Source: a bacterium (GTDB lineage Bacteria > Vulcanimicrobiota > Xenobia > Xenobiales > Xenobiaceae). From it: a DNA stretch of 7,468 nt. The stretch lies in contig JALHDH010000165.1 of assembly GCA_022839105.1 (NCBI GenBank), forward strand, positions 1-7,468, given 5' to 3'. A model generated the notes under the pieces. That model saw only the letters and a program-made list of their open reading frames with translations. It was not told where the DNA came from and did not search any database. Of the stretch, positions 5,070 to 7,468 are shown piece by piece (position 1 is the first letter of the stretch; each line of letters begins with the position of its first letter). The position numbers and the translations under genes are program-made.

Positions 5070-5588
5070 ATGGACAGAGGTGGGTTTGAGCCCGGGCTTT
5101 CGTTGGGCCTTCCAGATCTGTTGGCGTCCTGGGGGGAAGCTTGGGGGGTTGCGGACCTCCCCGGGCGGATCGAGGTGCGTTTCAGCCAACGCCTGCGCCG
5201 GACGCTGGGACGTTGCCAGCCCGAGCGAGGCCTGGTCACGCTCCACTTCGGGTTGGCGGGGTCCGACCTGCTGCCCGAGGTGCTGTGCCACGAGGCGGCT
5301 CACTACGCCGTCTGGTTGCTGTACGGTCGCGGGCCTCGGCCTCACGGGCCGGAGTGGAGGCGACTGGTGGAGAGGGTCGGCCATCCAGCGCGCAGGGTCA
5401 TTCCGGCTCACGAAGCCGATTTTCAAATTCCGCGTTCCACGCTTCGTTCTCGAGTCTACCTGCACGAATGCCCTGTCTGTGGAGTGAGCCGCCTCGCCAG
5501 GCGTCCCGTGCCGGTCTGGCGCTGCCGGGCCTGCGTGGAGTCCGGGAGGCCTGGGCGGATGAACATCCGTCGCCTGGAGGAACCGTGA
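5070..5588 (+). CDS. SprT-like zinc metalloprotease-family protein
   Basis: The protein has 172 residues, close to E. coli SprT (~165). H74-E-A-A-H78 is the zincin HExxH helix, followed by H92-G-P-E-W96, the third zinc ligand in the HGxxW form seen in SprT and SPRTN relatives. A C-terminal zinc ribbon uses C134-x2-C137 and C152-x2-C155. In eukaryotes SPRTN digests DNA-protein crosslinks; bacterial SprT proteins are little studied, so protease activity and DNA linkage here are inferred from family. No signal peptide, so cytoplasmic. The start is the ATG just after GGGGGAGGG, with short spacing. Its stop overlaps the next gene's GTG (GTGA), giving translational coupling with the HIT protein. 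Confidence 0.88.
   Translation: MDRGGFEPGLSLGLPDLLASWGEAWGVADLPGRIEVRFSQRLRRTLGRCQPERGLVTLHFGLAGSDLLPEVLCHEAAHYAVWLLYGRGPRPHGPEWRRLVERVGHPARRVIPAHEADFQIPRSTLRSRVYLHECPVCGVSRLARRPVPVWRCRACVESGRPGRMNIRRLEEP
5576..5580 (+). promoter_or_regulatory. Ribosome binding site setting the GTG start of the first HIT gene
   Basis: GGAGG lies inside the end of the SprT-like gene, four bases before GTG 5585-5587. It decides for this start rather than the long upstream extension of the same frame, which is only the out-of-frame shadow of the SprT-like gene. Confidence 0.6.
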
Positions 5589-6313
5589 AGCCCTGCATCT
5601 TCTGTCATCCCGACCCCTCCAGGGTCCTCTTCGAAGACGATCTGGTCGTGGCCTTATGGGATGCCTTCGCTGTTTCTCCCGGCCACGCCCTGATCGTGCC
5701 CCGACGGCATGTGCCCGACTGGTGGCAGGCCACCGCCGAGGAGCGTCAGGCCCTGACCGAGGCCACGCTCCAGGTCCGGAGGATCGTCGAGGAAAGTCAC
5801 TCCCCTGAAGGGTACAATCTCGGTGTCAACATCGGTGGCGCCGGAGGGCAGACGGTCTTCCACCTTCACCTCCACGTCATTCCGCGTTATGTAGGGGATG
5901 TTCCCCAACCTCGAGGGGGAGTCCGATGGGTCCTCCCGGAGAAGGCAGATTACCTCCGGGGTTCTGAGGCTGCCTTGCCCGAGGTCGTCTCCGAGCCTGC
6001 CCAGACCGTCCGAGAGGTCCTCGAGACCTTCCACCGTGTCCAGTCCAGGTATCTCGACTTCGGCGCATGTGATACCGAGCCCGAGTGCGTCGCGCAGACC
6101 TACCTTGGCCGCGCCCTGGGCCTGGACCACGGCCTTCCCCGATTGCCCTGCAGCGCGCAGGACTGGGAACTTTACGATTCGGAAGGTGCGGACCTGGCCG
6201 CGTCGGCCCTGACTCGTGCCCTGAAGGAGGCGGAATCTGCACTGAAGGGCTTGTTGGGGCGAGACCCGAGGGGAACTTCAGACGAACTCCGGGTCCGGCT
6301 CTGGAGGCTGTAG
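5585..6313 (+). CDS. HIT-domain protein with a C-terminal extension
   Basis: The protein has 242 residues from GTG 5585. The HIT (histidine triad) domain fills ~1-123: N-terminal C4-x2-C7 (zinc site of many bacterial HIT proteins), RRH, GYNLGVN, GGQTVFHLHLHVIPR with the triad H93-x-H95-x-H97, and a typical closing RGGVRWVLPEKADY. HIT enzymes hydrolyse or transfer nucleoside monophosphates (AMP-lysine, Ap4A, adenylyl sulphate and similar); the substrate is not predictable here. Residues ~124-242 are an extra region, mostly helical by eye, with Cys161, Cys168 and Cys189, that I do not recognise; ordinary HIT proteins stop near 110-140. It overlaps the SprT-like stop by four bases and directly abuts the next HIT gene, of which it is a close paralogue. 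Confidence 0.85.
   Translation: MKPCIFCHPDPSRVLFEDDLVVALWDAFAVSPGHALIVPRRHVPDWWQATAEERQALTEATLQVRRIVEESHSPEGYNLGVNIGGAGGQTVFHLHLHVIPRYVGDVPQPRGGVRWVLPEKADYLRGSEAALPEVVSEPAQTVREVLETFHRVQSRYLDFGACDTEPECVAQTYLGRALGLDHGLPRLPCSAQDWELYDSEGADLAASALTRALKEAESALKGLLGRDPRGTSDELRVRLWRL
6303..6307 (+). promoter_or_regulatory. Ribosome binding site for the TTG start of the second HIT gene
   Basis: GGAGG lies six bases before TTG 6314-6316, which directly follows the TAG stop (6311-6313) of the first HIT gene. It supports this rare start over anything further in. Confidence 0.5.
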
Positions 6314-7135
6314 TTGGGCGAGAAGAAGTCGCATCTGCCTGAAGGCGGAACCCAGGCCGAGCACACCTCCCAGGAGGGACTCGGATCGACCTCCTGCCTG
6401 CTTTGCAACCCGGATCCTTCACGGGTCTTCTATGAGGATGACCTGGTCCTGGCCCTCTGGGAGGACGGGTCCGATTGTGCAGGCCGTGCCCTGATTTTGC
6501 CGAGACGTCACATCTCGAACTGGTTTCAGGCCAGCCCCCAGGAGCGTCACGCCCTGGTGGAGGCCACCGTGGCTCTCGAAGCGATGCTCTTCGCCAGTCA
6601 CGGCTCCAAAGGATACGATCTGGGCCTCAACTCGGGTCGGGTCGAGGGAACGGCCGCGTTTCATCTTCATCTGCACGTGATCCCCCGCAACGTTGCCTGC
6701 GAGCCCCGGTCCCCCTTGCCTGAGGCACGCACCCCCCCGCATCGGCGGCCTTTGGTCAGGGGCGGTGGGGACCCTTTTGCTCCGCATCTGCTGGCTGCGC
6801 TGGAGGCGTCTTGCGGTCTCGATATCGCCGTGGCCTTCCTGCTTCCCAACGGCTTGCGGAGGATCGGCGGAGCTCTTGAAGCCTTCCTGGGGCGTGGAGG
6901 GCGTCTCCGGTTGCTGACCGGGGATTATATGGATGTCACCGATCCCGAGCCTCCCGTAGAGGGCTCGCCCCTCTACACCTTCCCCAATGTCATCTTGACC
7001 CCGCACATTGCAGGCTCGATGGACGGAGAGTGTCGACGGATGGGCCAGTATATGGTCGATGAGTGCCGGCGCTATCTTGCCGGCGAGCCGCTCCGCTGGT
7101 CGATTGACCGCGAGCGAGCCAAGACGCTAGCCTGA
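6314..7135 (+). CDS. Chimeric ORF: HIT + PLD-like start joined to a D-2-hydroxyacid dehydrogenase end
   Basis: The ORF has 273 codons from TTG 6314. Residues 28-125 are a HIT domain: C28-x2-C31, CNPDPSRVFYEDDLV, FHLHLHVIPR with H117/H119/H121. It is about half identical to the preceding gene over this span. Residues ~146-212 (RPLVRGGGDPFAPHLLAAL, LDIAVAFLL, GGRLRLLTGDYMDVTDPE) match the N-terminal PLD-like part of COG3886-type proteins, which normally continue to an HKD nuclease motif and an SF2 helicase. From ~207 on it is instead the C-terminus of a D-isomer-specific 2-hydroxyacid dehydrogenase: DVTDPEPP, SPLYTFPNVILTPHIAG with catalytic His231, then MVDECRRYLAGEPL. DVTDPE suits both families. 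Neither part is complete: the HKD motif and helicase are absent, as is the dehydrogenase's NAD-binding domain. This looks like a misjoin in assembly rather than one functional protein. Confidence 0.8.
   Translation: MGEKKSHLPEGGTQAEHTSQEGLGSTSCLLCNPDPSRVFYEDDLVLALWEDGSDCAGRALILPRRHISNWFQASPQERHALVEATVALEAMLFASHGSKGYDLGLNSGRVEGTAAFHLHLHVIPRNVACEPRSPLPEARTPPHRRPLVRGGGDPFAPHLLAALEASCGLDIAVAFLLPNGLRRIGGALEAFLGRGGRLRLLTGDYMDVTDPEPPVEGSPLYTFPNVILTPHIAGSMDGECRRMGQYMVDECRRYLAGEPLRWSIDRERAKTLA
6930..6950. other. Probable chimeric junction
   Basis: Bases 6932-6949 encode DVTDPE, the word shared by the HIT/PLD-like protein and the dehydrogenase. The reading frame is kept across it. A shared word of about 18-21 bases is the size at which short-k assemblers can join unrelated genomes. 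Codon choice to the right includes CTA and GTA and is less uniformly GC-ending than to the left. Confidence 0.6.
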
Positions 7136-7150
7136 AAGAGAGCAGGACCC

Positions 7151-7468
7151 ATGGCTCATTACTCCGATCACCTGACAACCGAAGTTAGGCTCGAACGCAT
7201 GCGTCCAGAGGCAATCGCTGCAGCCAAGGCGCAACAGCCCTCCATCTATGTGCCCTTTGGCTCGATCGAATGGCACGGCTACCATAACCCGGTGGGACTG
7301 GATGCCGTGAAGGCGCATGAGCAGTTGGTAGGACTGGCGTCCCACATCGGCGGCGTAGTCTATCCACCCGTCTACTTCGGCGCCGGTGGTGGCCACACCG
7401 ACTGGCCGAGCTCCTTTATGATCTCGCCCGAGCCGATGACACGGATCGTCACCGAGCTCCTTCATGGC
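7151..7468 (+). CDS. Creatininase-family amidohydrolase, 5' part
   Basis: ATG 7151 opens a frame of 106 codons that runs off the right edge. Residues 33-51 (YVPFGSIEWHGYHNPVGLD) contain the family metal-binding pattern: E40, H42 and D51 correspond to the Glu/His/Asp ligands of creatininase. YFGAGGGHTDWPSSFMIS follows. The family comprises metal-dependent amidohydrolases: creatinine amidohydrolase, the formamide hydrolase of riboflavin/F420 synthesis, and mycofactocin MftE. The subtype cannot be told from this fragment. AGGA lies six bases upstream. It starts 15 bases after the dehydrogenase-derived ORF ends, so those two ends were probably neighbours in the genome they come from. The C-terminal half is outside the window. 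Confidence 0.85.
   Translation, partial: MAHYSDHLTTEVRLERMRPEAIAAAKAQQPSIYVPFGSIEWHGYHNPVGLDAVKAHEQLVGLASHIGGVVYPPVYFGAGGGHTDWPSSFMISPEPMTRIVTELLHG

Noticed and set aside
3836..5089. 417-codon plus-strand ORF opposite tspO
   Set aside because: tspO on the minus strand is certain from its motifs; the plus product is Gln/Arg/Gly-rich without structure.
6314..7135. Considered as a genuine new HIT-dehydrogenase fusion enzyme
   Set aside because: Both halves are incomplete, the join falls exactly on a word common to both families, and gene context changes at the same point.

Overview
The window is GC-rich bacterial DNA. A TonB-type energy transducer and a Cys-acylated lipoprotein point to a cell with an outer membrane. 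Codons end mostly in G or C. I cannot name the taxon from sequence alone; an Acidobacteriota- or Myxococcota-like source would fit but is only an impression. The last ~520 bases look as if they come from a different genome.

Layout, left to right. (1) Positions 1-445 hold the possible start of a minus-strand gene running off the left edge, a weak 41-codon minus ORF and little else. (2) 446-1969 (-) is a 507-residue polytopic membrane protein resembling a GT-C glycosyltransferase. Divergent from it, 21-39 bp away, is a PDZ-domain lipoprotein (2009-2716, +). (3) The lipoprotein gene runs tail-to-tail into, and overlaps by 35 bp, a TonB-like gene (2682-3566, -). That gene carries a periplasmic CxxCH motif and has a perfect extended -10 promoter almost on top of its ATG. 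(4) 3567-3908 is a gene-free control region with a minus-strand intrinsic terminator and a second strong inverted repeat. (5) 3909-4924 (-) is tspO followed by a gene whose reading frame is broken: it has no good start and shows a frame switch near its 3' end. (6) 5070-7135 (+) is a tightly coupled run: a SprT-like zinc metalloprotease, a HIT protein with an extra C-terminal domain, and a second HIT protein. (7) 7151-7468 (+) is the 5' part of a creatininase-family gene.

The most striking feature is the second HIT gene. Its first ~210 residues follow the known HIT + PLD-like (COG3886-type, normally continuing into an SF2 helicase) architecture. At the peptide DVTDPE it changes, in frame, into the last ~65 residues of a D-2-hydroxyacid dehydrogenase, and a creatininase gene follows. 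DVTDPE fits both families, so the join sits exactly on a shared short word. I read this as a probable assembly chimera (less likely a real recombination), which would make everything right of ~6930 foreign to the rest of the window.

No tRNA, rRNA, CRISPR array or insertion sequence was recognised. No complete new defence or mobile system is visible. The best biological leads are the CxxCH TonB-like protein and the tandem HIT genes behind a SprT-like protease.
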